26,908 nucleotides of DNA from the NCBI GenBank assembly GCA_014885115.2, contig WKLE02001593.1:1-26908 (forward strand). Direction: 5' to 3'. The notes beneath the pieces are model-generated. The model was not told the origin of the DNA and searched no databases. It saw nothing but the letters and a program-made list of their open reading frames with translations. Both the position numbers and the translations under genes were made by a program. Source of the DNA: Asterionellopsis glacialis. Taxonomy: Eukaryota > Bacillariophyta > Plagiogrammaphyceae > Rhaphoneidales > Asterionellopsidaceae. Below are positions 8,581 through 18,830 of this stretch, piece by piece. Each line of letters starts with the position of its first letter. Position 1 is the first letter of the stretch.

Positions 8581-9933
8581 ATGCTGATCAACAAGCCACT
8601 TTTTTGCTTGTGGTATATGCTCCTCACAACAGCTAGCGTCACGTCAAGGAAGTTAGCATCTACATTCATACGTTCTGGAAAGTTCATTCCGCCTCTCCGA
8701 ACGAAAAACAGAGAAAGGCTCAATCGCTTATACGGTAGTAGCATGACAGCTATCAAATTAACACAACAAGAAAGTTCACAGGTGCCAAAGAAACCCATCT
8801 TGGCCAAAAAAGTGTCCTGTGGGGAACTAGAAGAGTGCGGGGCACGTTTAAGAAATGGTGACTTGGTAGCATTTCCCACAGAAACAGTTTATGGCTTGGG
8901 TTGTCACGCCCTTGATCCTGACGCCGTTTCGAAGGTATTTGCGGCCAAGGAGCGTCCTCTCACTGATCCCCTTATCGTGCATGTTACGAAAACTTCGGAT
9001 GCCCATCGACTCTGGAATGCAGATGAAAATTCGGACGAAGGCCGTGCCCTTCAAGTGCTCTGTGACGAGTTCTGGCCAGGACCTCTCACCCTTGTAGCGA
9101 AAGCAGCAGAAAATGTTCCTCAAATTCTCATGGCCAATACAGGATATGTCGCTTGTCGATCACCATCTCACAGTATAGCTCGATCGTTAATTGACAAAGC
9201 CATGGTTCCAATTGCAGCACCTAGTGCCAATAAATTTGGGCATGTAAGTCCTACACGGGCGCATCATGTGTATGACGATTTGTTACACGAAGATGTATGG
9301 ATTGTAGATCCTGTGGAACAGTCTTCATCATCCGACACTGGTGTGTGTAATGTTGGAGTTGAAAGCACTGTAGCGAAAATTACTTGCGACGATGGTGATG
9401 GAATTGGGAAGATTGTAGTCCTTCGTCAAGGGGCCGTGTCTGTTACGGATTTTGAAGCAGTATTGGCGAAGGCTGGTCTTGACAAGCTGTTCAAGGTAGA
9501 GGCAGCTATTCACAAGACCACTGCAGATCATGTTGCAACTGTAGCACCTGGTCAAACAGTTCGACATTACGCACCTCATATTCCTAGTTTCATCCTCTCC
9601 AAAGAGCGATACGAAACTCCTGAACTGTCAGAAGATGACAAGGAATCCTTGTCGTCCATGGTAATTATCGACTATGGGCAGCGGCTATCGTCGTGGAAAC
9701 AATATGCTATTGCGTATCGGGAATTGAGTGCATCCAACAATTCAGCTGAAGCGGCTAAAGATGTATTTGAGACACTACGGTGGGCAGAGCTTGTCGATGG
9801 AGCAACTAAAATCATTTTTCCAGAGATTAGTGCATCGGGATCAGTAGATGCACTGACACTCGCTCTGAAAGACCGATTGACCCGTGCAGCTAGTGGAGTG
9901 GTGATCCACAATATTAGAGATAATGCTGTATAA
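8581..9933 (+). CDS. SUA5: Threonylcarbamoyl-AMP synthase (Sua5/YrdC)
   Basis: Intronless 450-aa enzyme that makes threonylcarbamoyl-AMP from threonine, bicarbonate and ATP for the t6A37 modification of ANN-reading tRNAs. The YrdC domain spans about 83-285: FPTETVYGLG (98-107), KERPLTDPLIVHV (K-x-R motif, 123-135), FWPGPLTLV, SANKFGHVSPT (215-225) and GVESTV. The linker APGQTVRHYAPHIP (322-335) and a C-terminal SUA5 domain (~336-447) show it is the long Sua5 type rather than the short YrdC. The first ATG (8581) adds 54 residues with a hydrophobic start and Arg/Ser-rich follow-on, like an organelle presequence. A second in-frame ATG at 8743 would give a cytosolic form. The stop lies only 34 nt from the convergent glycosyltransferase stop. 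Confidence 0.95.
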   Translation: MLINKPLFCLWYMLLTTASVTSRKLASTFIRSGKFIPPLRTKNRERLNRLYGSSMTAIKLTQQESSQVPKKPILAKKVSCGELEECGARLRNGDLVAFPTETVYGLGCHALDPDAVSKVFAAKERPLTDPLIVHVTKTSDAHRLWNADENSDEGRALQVLCDEFWPGPLTLVAKAAENVPQILMANTGYVACRSPSHSIARSLIDKAMVPIAAPSANKFGHVSPTRAHHVYDDLLHEDVWIVDPVEQSSSSDTGVCNVGVESTVAKITCDDGDGIGKIVVLRQGAVSVTDFEAVLAKAGLDKLFKVEAAIHKTTADHVATVAPGQTVRHYAPHIPSFILSKERYETPELSEDDKESLSSMVIIDYGQRLSSWKQYAIAYRELSASNNSAEAAKDVFETLRWAELVDGATKIIFPEISASGSVDALTLALKDRLTRAASGVVIHNIRDNAV

Positions 9934-9967
9934 TAAATTTAAAGAAACATGTATAACTTGGATTGAT

Positions 9968-11419
9968 CTATTTTACACCATTTTTCTTTTTTACTGGATT
10001 GGTATCTTTGAACACGTAGTCTATCTTATCGTAGTCCAATCCCATACGGTTTGAGCGAAGCGCTGGTTTGAAAACTTTCATCATTGATTTCGATACAAAC
10101 TTGCAAAGGTTGTCTTCCACAGTTTCTGTGTCAACATGGATACCAAAGGTCTCAAAAAACTTCGCTGTCTTTCGTACCTTTCCCATACCATACTTGTGTT
10201 CGTCTTCCCTATAATAGTCCTCCATAGGGCGCCCCATGCCAATGATTCCATTCAGTCTCTTCATAGAATGCATCATTACACCCGTGTATTCTTTGGAATT
10301 CTCCCAGAAAAGTTTGACCTTTTTGCGTTTTTCTTTGTTTTCCTTGATTGCATACATGTGAAAACATACGGAACGCTCAGGAGCATAGAAATCGTAGCCA
10401 TGAGTAAATGCTCGTAATGCGATGCTGATTTCTTCTCCCTGAAATACCCAAGGGAGGAATTGATCATATGGTACCTGAACAACAAAATGACCACGAGCAA
10501 AACTGAATCCTGCTGCCCAAAATGGTTCCAGCATGGGTTCACCTACGAGACAAAAGATGTTGAGTGAGATGAACAGTAAGGAGACAAGGCAAATTCAAAC
10601 ATACATCCTTCTTCATTGTCATGTAAAGTAAACATACCTTTGATTAAAGGATGTGCCTCTGGTTGCTGACCGTGCCGCAAGTGTTTATTGACCCCGTTAC
10701 CCTCATACCCAGTTTTGCACATGATAGGTCGTAAAAAGTGCTGACTTTTGTGCGTCATAGGATTGATTGCTCCGATCAAGTCAGATGGGTATGTCGTTGC
10801 AACTGCCATCTCATTATTCGCTAATTCCCACTGTCCTATTAGATCATNNNNNNNNNNNNNNNNNNNNNNNNNNNNNNNNNNNNNNNNNNNNNNNNNNNNN
10901 NNNNNNNNNNNNNNNNNNNNNNNNNNNNNNNNNNNNNNNNNNNNNNNNNNNNNNNNNNNNNNNNNNNNNNNNNNNNNNNNNNNNNNNNNNNNNNNNNNNN
11001 NNNNNNNNNNNNNNNNNNNNNNNNNNNNNNNNNNNNNNNNGATCCCAGAATTTTGGAACCTTCATTTTGTATTCCTTTTTATGTTTCGTAAAAAGATATG
11101 CTGGGAATTGTATTTCTTCAAAATCATCGTCTACATGCACGGGAAACCTATGTTGAAACTTTTCAATTTCTGTCGGCTCGTGCACATCCGGGACTTGATC
11201 AATAATTATTGGTTGACTTTGAGGCAAATTTATATTTACGTGGTCGCCTTCAATAGTAGGAATGTGACCAAAAGTCACTACAGTGACACACGTATAAACT
11301 GCTAGCAATACCAAAAGTGCATATGCAATAAAGCTATCCAAGGTTGCAAAGGAGTGATCATTTTCTCCGGTCCTCTGTCTGGTTCGTCTCTTTCGCTTGT
11401 TCACTGTTGTCGATGGCAT
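9968..11419 (-). CDS. GT60-type GlcNAc transferase, copy 1 (interrupted by gap)
   Basis: First of three tandem paralogues of the glycosyltransferase (GlcNAc) family PF11397 / CAZy GT60, which puts GlcNAc on hydroxyproline, Thr or Ser of proteins. Visible minus-strand exon parts are 11419-11041, 10847-10638 and 9968-10542, with a 95-nt intron (10637-10543, GTATG..TAG, phase 1). The start at ATG 11419 (MPSTTVNKRK) gives a short basic tail and a membrane anchor (residues ~30-50), the type II Golgi layout shared with copies 2 and 3. The gap hides the catalytic centre. The residues on either side (KVPKFWD and DLIGQW) align with copies 2 and 3. Frames on the two sides disagree with a 193-nt gap, so this is probably an intact gene in a mis-sized gap rather than a pseudogene, but that cannot be proved here. 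Confidence 0.82.
10848..11040. other. Assembly gap (193 N)
   Basis: An unsequenced run inside exon 1 of the first GT60 copy. From paralogues, about 149 codons (roughly 445 nt) should lie here, and the missing length should be a multiple of three; 193 is neither. The gap probably reflects assembly trouble between near-identical paralogues. Confidence 0.95.
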
Positions 11420-12102
11420 GCTCCATCTCTGTTGTCGATGTGTCTTGTGGGTTTCCTCTCGGCACGAACCGTAAGGAAGGCGCGAATGGGTGTAACAATA
11501 AATAAATAGTACCGGTATAATGAGATTCAACTTGAAACTACCCCAAAATGAGAACCGCTTTTTTGACTCGCGCACCTCGAGCATGTACGCATCTCATTCG
11601 CATGCTAAAATTCCTTGTCGCGCTCTCCCGCTAACTGCGGCGGGAAGAAAACACAAGTTCAAAGTATTACCAGTACTTTACGCACCAGATGACAACATTA
11701 TCGACAAAGTTCGCAACAAAGAAAGCGAACCTGCGTTATGATTGAACATTACTTAATAAGAGCTACTGGCAGATTTTGCGGATCACACTTAATTGGCAAC
11801 AATACTTTTTTCAAAAATTCAGGCTCTATTTTTTTTAAACTCGTGGCTTTAGTGAGCATGGTTTTAGAACCAAAAGGTTCATTGGAGTATTTGGAAATGT
11901 GCACAGGGGTGTGCTGCTTAAGGGCTGGGATTATGTAGTGCCGGTCCACTTCTACGGTTGAACAACTTAGCTATCGATGATGGTGCTGTCAGCGCAGATG
12001 TAGAAAATTGGGTAGGACTACCTAATCTTCATTTTTGCGTGGAAAGATGTCACTAGGATTAGGTCCAATCCAAAAATAGACGCAAGAGCAGAATAATTAT
12101 CG
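11420..12102. other. Intergenic region between GT60 copies 1 and 2
   Basis: 683 nt between tandem paralogues, containing copy 1's promoter and copy 2's 3' flank. Open frames of about 66 codons on both strands (11738-11949) have no recognised family. No leftover fragment of the glycosyltransferase was seen. Confidence 0.5.
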
Positions 12103-13851
12103 TCATCTCTTTTTTTGTTGTTTTTTCTCGGGGTCGACAAACACGTAATTAATCTTGTCGTAGTCGAGTCCCATTCGATTCGAACGAAGTGCAGGTTTGA
12201 ATTCCTTTAACATAGGTCTACCTACAAACCTACAAAGGTTTTGCTCTACTGTCTGCGTGTCTGTATGTATACCAAAGGTTTTGAAAAACTTTTCAGTTGT
12301 ACGAACTTTGCCCAATCCATATTTCTTCTCATCTTCGTGATAATAATCATCTCCTGGGCGTCCCATCCCAATGATTCCATTCAGTCTCTTCATAGCTTCC
12401 GCGGCCACACCACTGTAAGATCCAGAATTTTCCCAAAACAATTTGATTTTTTTTCGCTTTGCCTTGTTCTCTTTCACAGCATACATGTGGAAACACACTG
12501 CACTCTCCATCGTATAGTAATCGTAGCCATGGGTGAATCCTCGTAATCCAATGCTAATTTCTTCTCCCTGGAATACCATAGGGAGAAATTGATCATATGG
12601 TACCTGAACAACAAAATGACCACGAGCAAAGCTAAATCCAGCCGCCCAAAATGGCTCGAACATAGGTTCCCCTTTAACAACACAAAGACCACGCATCAAA
12701 GAAACGGCATTGGTTGTATGAGCGACGATTTCAAAAAGACTTGCAGGTCAAATGCCAACGACAAAGCAGTCTCTTGCGGAGATCATTTACTTACCGTGTA
12801 CAAGTTGAATACCCTCAGGTTGCTGCCCGTGTCGTAAATGTTTGTTCACTCCAGAACCTTCATAGTCACTTTTGCACATGATAGGTCTCTCCCGATGTTG
12901 ACTCTCATGAGTTTCGGGGTTGATCGCACCAGACAAATCTGATGGATACGCCGACAATACACCCATTTCATTATTTGCTGATTCCCATTGCTTGGTAACA
13001 TCATCGTCCCAGTCTTTAATGAAGCGCACATGTGCATCGATTTGCATAGCAAAATATTCTCCTCGGTACATGCGATGCGCCAAATGACGGGCAAACACTG
13101 GACCAACTGAGAATTTCCCATCCACTTCAAAAAAATCCATCAAATGTCGGTATTTACACAATGCCTGTTCTGGATCTTCCTCACACGGTTTTGCTGGAGA
13201 CGAACATTTGGGGTCATCATCCTTGGTTTGATCAACCACTGCAAGCCTAATCCGCTCAGGGTGCTTTGCCCGAAGGAACATATCTTCGACTGTAAGCGCA
13301 CATTCAGGATCCCTATAAGATGCAATGGAGACGTAGATGGTTTTCAAGCCATCCTTAAAACTGCCTACTTGTGCCGCTTCTTCAGGTGTGATGAGGCGTT
13401 CTCCGTAGTTTCCCAAGAATGTCCGAACTCCACCATCTCCGTACACTTTGGAATCCCAGAATTTTGGGACTTTCAATTTCAAGTCTTTTTTCGCTCTTGT
13501 GTAAATGTATGCTGGGAATTGTATGTCTTCATAGTCGTCTTCGACATGTACTGGAAAGGTATGTTGTAAGGAAGAAATCGAATCAATATCCCTCAATTTG
13601 ATGCCGCTGTGTTTGATTGGGTTCGTAATCGCGTTCGCATTTTCACTATTATTTATCCGCCGTTGTGCTTGTGACACATGGTTCGCGTCAGTCGGGACTG
13701 CATGTTCCTCAAAGAAAACGCGATGATCTTCATGAGAAGGAATGCGGGAAAAGGTAGTCACAGTGACAAGAGTGTATAGTATGAATAGCAACACAAGAGC
13801 TGAAGCTATTTGACGGTTTAAAGAGCCGTGCCGTTGTTGGCTCCTTGCCAT
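12103..13851 (-). CDS. GT60-type GlcNAc transferase, copy 2 (2 exons)
   Basis: Predicted 541-aa type II membrane glycosyltransferase. Exons are 13851-12795 and 12671-12103; the 123-nt intron (GTAAGT..AAG) splits a Gly codon in phase 1. ATG 13851 has a strong GCCATGG context. The basic N-terminus and membrane anchor (~13-34) are followed by a stem region. The catalytic part begins near residue 128 (KVPKFWD). It carries SIASYRDPEC (175-184), RIRLAVVDQ (201-209) and QIDAHVRFIKDWDDD (270-284), the acidic sugar-nucleotide/metal site of the family. After the intron come GEPMFEPFWAAGF, GEEISIGLR and a HGYDYY block. The best characterised relative is the Dictyostelium Skp1 hydroxyproline GlcNAc transferase, but that enzyme is cytosolic. 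The anchor here suggests a Golgi enzyme acting on secreted or wall proteins, by inference. Acceptor unknown. Confidence 0.9.
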
Positions 13852-14427
13852 GGCTTTCAGTGGTCGGTGGTTATAAGGTATGTCTCGATAAAAAATAGTT
13901 TTCCTTTATGTCTCTTCGACAGTTTGAAATTTATTTTGAGAAGCCGCAGTGTTTCGAGCTGGCTGCTGTCGCTTTAAAGAATATTTTGGATAAGACGACC
14001 TCGCCAGATCTATAAATTACAAGTACGAAGATAGTACGAGCTCTATGAAATACAATACAATTTGAAAGCCTTTCAGTACTTGTAAAGGAACGAGGTCCAA
14101 GGTGTGTTTACCATTTTTAAAAACTCGAGACAACTGTCTAGAAAGAGCCACAATGAAAACTGCCTCTCTCTCTAGATATGTGAATAAGCAGACATCAAAA
14201 AAATGAGTGACACCAAGTAATCTAAAATTAAAATAATGATCCTACACGGAACTGACCAAATTTCAAAGAATTTAGAATAATGAAAATTGCAGATTTTACA
14301 GTGAATGGAATAACTTAAGTGAATCGCAACATTTTCTTTGGTAATCTTATCTGAAGATGCAATCAATAAATAAGATGGGAAGCATTATCTGTTATGCTAA
14401 AAAATATTTCCACAATCATCTAATATA
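13852..14427. other. Intergenic region between GT60 copies 2 and 3
   Basis: 576 nt, AT-rich, with no credible coding frame or strong repeat. It should contain the copy 2 promoter and the copy 3 3' flank. Confidence 0.5.
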
Positions 14428-16147
14428 TTACCAATCCTCTTCTTCTTCGGACACTTCTTCAGACTCCTCTGATGGTTCCCAAATATCTTTGAAAATAAAA
14501 TCGATCTTGTCGTAGTCAACTCCCATTCGATCCGAACGGAGCGCAGGTTTAAACTTATCAAACATTGGTTTTCCAACAAAATGACAAAGATGATGTTCAA
14601 CTGTCTGTGTATCTCTGTGTATACCAAACGTGCTGAAAAACTTTTCAAGTGAACGAACTTTGCCAATTCCATATTTTTGTTCGTCTGCATTATAGTAATC
14701 ATCTCCTGGGCGTCCTAAACCGATGATCCCATTCAGTCTTTTCATAGCCATTTCATCCACACCTGTATAAGAATCTTCATTTTCCCAGAAGTTATTAACT
14801 TCTTTTCTTTTTGCTTTGTTCTCTTTAATTGCATACATGTGAAAGGTCACAGATTTTTCTAACGTATAGTAATCGTAGCCGTAAGAGAATCCCCTCAAGC
14901 CAATGTTAATTTCTTCTCCTTGGAAAATCATAGGGAGGAATTGGTCGTAAGGTACTTGAACAATAAAGTGACCACGACCAAAGCTGAAACCGGCTCCCCA
15001 ATAAGGGTGGAACATTGGCTCCCCTGTGAAAGACGATAGGAGTGGATGTGTCAGGGTTTTGTTGGATAATATCGTGCGGCGATAAATACTTTAGAAATAA
15101 AAGTAGAAAGAAGAGATACAGAACTCCATGTAACTTACCTTTGATTTGAGCCATGGCTTCGGGCTGCTGCCCATGTTCTAAGTGTTTGTAGGTGTCTTCG
15201 CTACCTTCAAAATCTGTCTCACACATAATTGGTCTAGTGAGACGTAGTCTCTTATGCGTGTCTGGGTCAATCGATCCATTCAAGTCAGACGGATACGCTG
15301 ATGTAACCGCCATTTCGTTCTTTGCTGATTCCCACTGTCCTATTAGATCATCATCCCAATCTTTTACGAATCTCATGTGTGCATCCGTTTGCATAGCAAA
15401 ATATTCTCCTCGATACATTCGGTGAGCCAAATGACGGGCAAACACTGGACCAACTGAGAGATCTCCGTCCACCTCAAAAAACTCCATCAAGTGTCCGTAT
15501 TTACACAATACCTGTTCAGGATCTTCCTCACATGGTCTTTCTGGTGATGAACACTTTCGATCACCTTCCTTAAGTTGGTCCACCACAGCAAGTCTTATTC
15601 GTTCAGGATGTTTTGCTCGAAGGAACATATCCTCTATTGTAAGAGGACATTCTGGGTCCCGATATGATGCAATAGATACAAAAATTGTTTGCAAACCATC
15701 CTCGTTAAAGCTACCTATTTGTGATGCTTCCTCTGGTGTAATCAGGCGTTCTCCATAGTTACCCAAGAATGTCCGAACTCCTCCAGGTCCGTAGACTGTT
15801 GGATTCCAAAATTTTGGAACCTTCAGCTTAAACTCTCTGTCACTTTTAAGGTATATAAATGCTGGGAAGTCTATCTCTTCATATTCATCTCCTATATGCA
15901 CAGGAAAAGTATGCTGTAACTTTGAAATCTGTGATATTCTTCTCAGTTTAAAAGGATCGGCTGACCTTCGAAGACGGGACAAAACGTGATGATCATCTTC
16001 CATTAAAGAAATTCGAATGAACGTTGCTACTGTGATGATTGTGTATAGAAATAGCATTACAAAAATAGCAACTGCTATTTTACTATCAGTTTGTGACAGC
16101 GGCATTGCATGCTTTTTCGTTTTCCTTTGTCTTGTTGACTTTGTCAT
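14428..16147 (-). CDS. GT60-type GlcNAc transferase, copy 3 (2 exons)
   Basis: Predicted 534-aa third paralogue. Exons are 16147-15139 and 15023-14428, with a 115-nt intron (GTAAGT..CAG) at the same Gly-splitting phase-1 site as copies 1 and 2. ATG 16147 (MTKSTRQRKT) gives a basic tail and anchor (~24-43) like its neighbours. The in-frame ATG at 16168 would add seven residues and cannot be excluded. The core keeps SIASYRDPEC, RIRLAVVDQ, QTDAHMRFVKDWDDD and the post-intron GEPMFHPYWGAGF. It differs from the others by an acidic C-terminal tail (EESEEVSEEEEDW), which may alter partner binding or location. The frame overrun beyond the intron donor at 15138 is non-coding read-through. Confidence 0.9.
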
Positions 16148-16788
16148 TGTTGCACGAAAGTATACCATTGTGCAAAGTTGAGACGCACCCTCATGCAGTG
16201 CGGAAACCACGAGTTTGTAGGAGTTGTCACGGGTTATAGCGATTCATTATTTTTTTACTCACAAGAGTTGTCTTTTACTCTATCGACCGTTACCAGGTAG
16301 GGGCGTGTACAAGAAATATTGTTTCGCATTGGTTTCATGCTTTTGTGTTTTCTCTTTTGGCGATAATGTCAATTCGAGATTCTGCATCCAGATCTGTTTT
16401 TCGCGCACTTTCTTGCGTGCACTTCCGCGCATCAAAAATTCTAAAAATAGACCGACGAACTGATGATGGATGGAGATTTTGTGAATGAGCTCAACTCTAG
16501 TAGAGACGAGCCGCCAAGAGAAAAATGACACAGCATATATCAATAGTCTCTCTGACGCTGTAGCTCCTCTAGAAAAGTTGGAAGTATCTTGCATCTTAAA
16601 ATCCAATAACCCCCACATTGCTGATCGGAAGGTTGGGTAGAGCAAGGTAAGATTTGATAACGCTTGGAAAAACTGGCAAGGCGTACTGGTTTGCTAATGA
16701 ATACATGTATTTACATCTCAATCATTGACATCTTTCCTTTTTGACGTCTGATTAGACACTAAACAGGCTGTGTTTGTGAGCTTGTGGT
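16148..16788. promoter_or_regulatory. Divergent region between GT60 copy 3 and AP endonuclease
   Basis: 641 nt separating two divergent start codons, so it holds both promoters. A CRE-like TGACGTC lies at 16742-16748, only about 41 nt before the AP endonuclease ATG. TGACGT words act as CO2/cAMP-responsive elements in some diatom promoters, but one copy so near the start is weak evidence. No gene seen inside. Confidence 0.4.
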
Positions 16789-18718
16789 ATGAAACAAAAA
16801 GTCGCGATTTCATCATTTCATCGAGCACATCAACGATCGTCATCCCTTTGTAGGAGCACAATTTCACTGTCGGATTATAAAGGTTGGCTTTGGATACCTT
16901 ATTGGTTTACAACAATTTGTTGTGGTGTTCGACAACAATATTTTACAACCACAGCGTTTACCACACAATCACCACTGACCCAGCAGCAGCAACAATTGTT
17001 TCGCGTTTCGTTCAATAATAATAGTAAGTATCATCTGAATCAACATACACCACTCCTCATTCCAAGTATGGTAACTTCACGTCGATCAAGTCGTATTAGT
17101 GCGGCAAAGAGCACAACCAGTGAGGAGGCATCATCAGATACAAATGAAGAAAAGAAGGAAGAACCGACCACCAAGTCGCCTGCCAAGAAGAAAGCAAAAA
17201 AAGCTAAGACTGATTCTCCTAAAAAAGTCAAAGGTGCCAGAAAATTGCAGCCAAGAGGAGCTATTGCCTCTGATGATAGTGCTAGTGAAAGTGATGGGGA
17301 AAAGCCAAAGTCAGACACTGCGAAAGCGAAAAAGAAGGGAAAAGCTACGAAGGGAGTCAAAAGATCCAACAAGGCGGTTGCTGCCTCTGATGATAGTGCA
17401 AGCGAAAGTGATGGGGAAAAGCCAAAGTCAAAAGCTGCAAAGGCAAAAAAGAAGGGAAAAGCTACAAAGGGAGTGAAAAAGGCAAAAGCTAGTAGTGATG
17501 ATAGTGACAAATCAGTCAAGTCATCCCCTACCAAAAAAAAGACAGCTAAAAAAGCAGGCCATCAAACGTTGACTGAACGTGATCCTCTACCTAAATTGTG
17601 GGATCCAGAATCAAATCCCGATTCTTACAGTAAGTTCTTTCATGTTATGCATACTCGTCTTTATAACATGTATCCGTCGTCCCTATTTTGAATTACGTTT
17701 ATTTGCTAAAAATTACGAATTCCCGCTTTGTCTTTTGCATTCAATAAAAGCCTTTACAGTCATTTCATGGAATGTAGCAGGATTACGTGCCATATTGCGT
17801 AACCATCCAACAGCTTTGTCAGATTTGGCAACCAAATATGATGCTGATGTGATTTGCCTACAAGAAACAAAACTTCAAGAAGTTCATGTGGATGATCCCA
17901 AATTGAAAATCAAGGGACATTTATTGGAGGAGGAAGGATACGACAGTTACTTTAGTTGCTCTACAACCAAAAAGGGCTACAGTGGTACAGCAGTATTTGT
18001 GAAACGGCACGAACAGGGTGATGAGAGTAAGAGTAAGAAGAAGCAAGCAACGATGGATTCGTTCTTTGGTTCGAAGAAAAAGGATGAGACAGACAAGAAA
18101 CCAAAGAAAGCCGACAAAGCTACTGACATAACAAATCTCATTCCTGAAAAGGTATCGATGGCACTTGGAAAAGAGGAACATGATTCGGAAGGGAGAATCA
18201 TATCCGTAGACTATCCCCTATTTTCTCTATCCAACCTCTATGTACCAAACTCGGGACAAAAACTTGATCGATTGGACTATCGGACAAAGCAATGGGACAA
18301 AGATCTTTTAGAATTTATGCAAAGGACAGAAAAAGATAGAGGAGTCCCAGTAATGTGGCTTGGTGACTTGAATGTTGCCCACACTGCAATGGAGGTATGG
18401 AATGAAGGTGCAAAACACCTTGTCAAGAGTGCAGGAACAACACCGGAAGAACGCGAGTCGTTCCAACAACAACTAGACGCCGGATATATAGATGCTTTTC
18501 GCAAGTTGCACCCGACTGCACAAGGCCAATATACCTACTGGTCTCAACGCGTTGGCAACCGTGCACCAAACAAGGGACTTCGGTTAGACTACTTCATTTG
18601 CAGTCCTTCACTTTTTGATGATAGCAAGAAAGTTGTGCTTAGGGATTGCTACATCGTGCCTGATCAAGTGGGTAGTGATCATTGCCCAATTGTTGCGGAA
18701 ATGGAAATCAAAAAGTAA
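16789..18718 (+). CDS. APEX1: APE1-type AP endonuclease with long basic/repeat N-tail (2 exons)
   Basis: Predicted 599-aa exonuclease III/APE1-family enzyme that cuts DNA at abasic sites in base excision repair. Exons are 16789-17629 and 17760-18718; the 130-nt intron (GTAAGT..CAG) is phase 1. The catalytic domain (281-599) keeps IISWNVAGLR, the metal ligand in QETK (E316), KGYSG, EEHDSEGR, YVPNSG, GDLNVAH (D483, N485), RLDYF and SDHCP (H588). About 50 residues are inserted at 363-417, where human APE1 has a short loop, and they contain QATMDSFF (376-383), a canonical PIP-box pattern for binding PCNA. Residues ~94-270 are Lys/Ser/Asp-rich with a 39-residue tandem repeat and NLS-like KKKAKK. 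ATG 16789 adds a possible organelle leader; ATG 17068 would start a nuclear form. Confidence 0.92.
17266..17489 (+). repeat. 117-bp tandem repeat in the coding sequence (about 1.9 copies)
   Basis: Starting at 17266 and again at 17383, the sequence repeats with a 117-nt period (39 codons, in frame). Both units encode ASDDSASESDGEKPKS followed by a KAKKKGKATKGVK block. Acidic Ser stretches look like CK2-type sites and alternate with Lys-rich stretches. Confidence 0.85.
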
Positions 18719-18830
18719 TGCGCCTGATTTTTGGGATGCTGTTACGGTTACACAAATGTTTCTTGTAGTAGATGATAATAATTAGGTTTATGAGATTTCA
18801 GGATTATACAACTGACTACTTTGTACTTTG

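Noticed and set aside
10844..11584. Pseudogene call for GT60 copy 1
   Set aside because: The only break is the run of N; both flanks align in frame with paralogues and the splice sites are intact.
11738..11949. About 66-codon frames on both strands between GT60 copies
   Set aside because: No family match; checked for a decayed fourth glycosyltransferase and saw none of its motifs.
17040..17534. 164-codon minus-strand frame rich in Phe, Leu and Ala
   Set aside because: It is the antisense image of the Lys/Ser repeat in the AP endonuclease (AAG/AAA read as CTT/TTT), not a real membrane protein.
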